From CAYJFX01 sp964370315 (GTDB taxonomy: Bacteria > Spirochaetota > Spirochaetia > Treponematales > Treponemataceae), in NCBI GenBank assembly GCA_964370315.1, contig CAYJIS010000064.1, positions 1 through 7,569 on the forward strand: a stretch of DNA of 7,569 nt, given 5' to 3'. Below are positions 6,347 to 7,569 of the stretch, piece by piece. The number at the start of each line of letters is the position of its first letter. Position 1 is the first letter of the stretch. The translations under genes were made by a program, and so were the position numbers. The notes beneath the pieces were generated by a model. That model ran no database searches, was not told the origin of the DNA, and saw only the letters and a list, made by a program, of their open reading frames with translations.

Positions 6347-7417
6347 TTATTTATGATAATAATAGGCAGGATATTCCATGCCTTTTGGTAATCCCAATCT
6401 TTCACTTATCTCTTGTATATCAAGAGTCTCTTTTGTAAGTTGAGAAAACCGTGAAGAAGCTGAAAGGTCTAACAAGAGATCAAAAAGACTTGCTTCTTCT
6501 TGTTCATAATAATAATGAAGTACATTCATGTTTTCACCTTCAAATACTAAATCTTCCATATCACTTATGGTATCTTCGAAACTTGCAACTTCATCTATGA
6601 GCCCGTTTTCTTTAGCTTGGTAAGCGGTATAAATACGGCCATCTGCAAGTTCTCGTACTTTTTCTATGTCCATTTCTCGGCTGTTTGAAACTATAGTAGT
6701 AAATTGGTCATATGCTTCGTCAGCTATAGACTGCATTATGGCGACTTGTTCTTCAGTAAGAGGGCTATTAACATTCATCATGTTTTTATTATCACCAGCA
6801 GTTATTGTGGTCATTTTAATTCCATAATTATCCATAAGTTCTGTTAAGTCAAGTGATTGGCTTGAAATAACACCTATTGATCCTGTTAGGGTGTTTCTGT
6901 TTGCATAAATTGTGTCGGCAGCGCAGCCGATGTAGTAACCACCAGATGCTGCAAGAGGGCCGAAATATGCCCAGATAGTATTACCACTAATCTCTTTATA
7001 CTTTTCAAGGGCGAGATATACATCATCAGATTGGTAAACTCCTCCGCCTGGAGAATTAATGAATAACATAATGCCACTATTAGCCGAGTCATACATTAAA
7101 TCATCAATTAGATTTATGAGCCATTCTTGGTTATATGTTTCACCTTCTGACTGTATAGTACCTTCAATATATACCACTGCAATTGAATTTCCCCGAGAAA
7201 TATTTATTGAGGTGCCTTCTTCAATTCGTTGCAGTATTGTGTTTGAAGTATCTGTATTTTTTGTTCGTGTTTCTATAACACTATTTCCAAAAAAGATGTT
7301 TACAATTACTAATAGTATAGCAATACTAAGCAAAATGAGAAAAAAGGTTAATCCTTTTTTTGCTCCTTTGGAAAGCTTCTCATTTTTATTTGCAATTATT
7401 TTATCGTAGTCTTGCAT
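6347..7417 (-). CDS. sppA: Signal peptide peptidase SppA, membrane-anchored serine protease (S49)
   Basis: Cleaves remnant signal peptides and other membrane-embedded peptides in the cytoplasmic membrane. The 356-aa protein is the short single-domain type. It has a basic N-terminus, one TM helix (~22-43), then the extracytoplasmic ClpP/crotonase-like protease domain. Visible motifs are IAVVYIEGTI (79-88), INSPGGGVYQSDDVY (120-134), the nucleophile S158 in GPLAASGGYYIGCAAD (153-168), LTGSIGVI (177-184) and the general-base lysine K211 in TAGDNKNMMN, followed by LTEEQ (220-224). GRIYTAYQAKENGLIDEV (260-277) is the usual tail motif. A further ~75 residues extend to the C-terminus, with Tyr-rich patches near 302-304 and 352-354. 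Ser and Lys spacing matches the Bacillus-type SppA dyad. AAGGA lies six bases before the ATG and overlaps the stop codon of the upstream gene, which suggests coupled translation. The galactokinase gene follows after 27 bases. Confidence 0.92.
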   Translation of the reverse strand: MQDYDKIIANKNEKLSKGAKKGLTFFLILLSIAILLVIVNIFFGNSVIETRTKNTDTSNTILQRIEEGTSINISRGNSIAVVYIEGTIQSEGETYNQEWLINLIDDLMYDSANSGIMLFINSPGGGVYQSDDVYLALEKYKEISGNTIWAYFGPLAASGGYYIGCAADTIYANRNTLTGSIGVISSQSLDLTELMDNYGIKMTTITAGDNKNMMNVNSPLTEEQVAIMQSIADEAYDQFTTIVSNSREMDIEKVRELADGRIYTAYQAKENGLIDEVASFEDTISDMEDLVFEGENMNVLHYYYEQEEASLFDLLLDLSASSRFSQLTKETLDIQEISERLGLPKGMEYPAYYYHK

Positions 7418-7426
7418 GTGTTTTCC

Positions 7427-7569
7427 TTATTGTTCAATTTGTTCAGTTTCTGGGATGTTTTTTTCTTCACCAAAGTCTTCATGGCTTACTACTTTTTTAT
7501 CAATTGCAATTTGCTTTAAATACCTGTATGCATAAATAAAGGTAGTATAAACATATGGAAGAATGAGGG
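7427..7569 (-). CDS. 3' end of an unidentified, probably membrane, protein gene
   Basis: An open minus-strand frame enters from the right edge and ends with TAA at 7427-7429, giving 46 residues. It begins with an aromatic, hydrophobic stretch (LILPYVYTTFIYAYRYLK) that looks like the end of a last transmembrane helix. A short hydrophilic, acidic tail (EDFGEEKNIPETEQIEQ) follows. The PY...T..Y..Y pattern recalls the end of DUF975-like integral membrane proteins, but the fragment is too short for a family call. Its stop codon overlaps the sppA ribosome binding site, with nine bases between the stop and the sppA ATG. This tight junction supports a real gene in the same operon, although the frame is outside any complete reading frame here. 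Confidence 0.65.
   Translation of the reverse strand, partial: LILPYVYTTFIYAYRYLKQIAIDKKVVSHEDFGEEKNIPETEQIEQ

Noticed and set aside
7059..7409. Plus-strand open frame of 116 codons opposite the N-terminus of SppA
   Set aside because: Its hydrophobic composition is the complement of the SppA anchor and protease core; no independent evidence of coding.

Overview
The window is a dense, low-G+C stretch of ordinary bacterial chromosome with seven essentially complete genes (the first may lack a few N-terminal codons) and one clear fragment. The style fits a spirochaete, most likely a Treponema: A/T-rich codon use, a RecX with an extra N-terminal segment, and an SppA with a single N-terminal anchor. 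That placement is an inference from recalled family resemblance, not a search result. I see no rRNA, tRNA, CRISPR array, insertion sequence, attachment site or origin.

Layout. (1) A recX-type gene on the plus strand runs in from the left edge and ends 13 bases from a convergent minus-strand pair. (2) That pair is a cytosolic glycerophosphodiester phosphodiesterase followed, after 40 bases, by a membrane-bound CHASE1-like/GGDEF protein whose catalytic motif is degenerate (GGGEF). (3) The phosphodiesterase gene is divergent from a 12-helix MFS transporter of the sugar-cation/SLC45-like type. The two starts are only about 50 bases apart and their predicted promoters interlock. (4) After a clear intrinsic terminator comes a YgjP/DUF45-type zinc metallopeptidase gene with its own promoter. 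Its -10 box ends only eight bases before the ATG, so the mRNA may be leaderless. (5) A terminator that works best for the minus strand separates it from a minus-strand operon. Read in the direction of transcription, that operon is the 3' end of a probable membrane-protein gene, then sppA, then a galactokinase of a variant-signature clade.

Functionally the window mixes genome maintenance (RecX), phospholipid-headgroup turnover (GDPD), solute uptake (MFS), envelope proteolysis (SppA), a putative Zn-peptidase and galactose phosphorylation. No classical gal operon (galT, galE) is visible. The points most worth a second look are the apparently inactivated GGDEF protein, the two possibly leaderless starts (YgjP-like and GDPD), the interlocked divergent promoters, and the non-canonical galactokinase sugar-binding signature. 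I did not find convincing evidence of a wholly new system.
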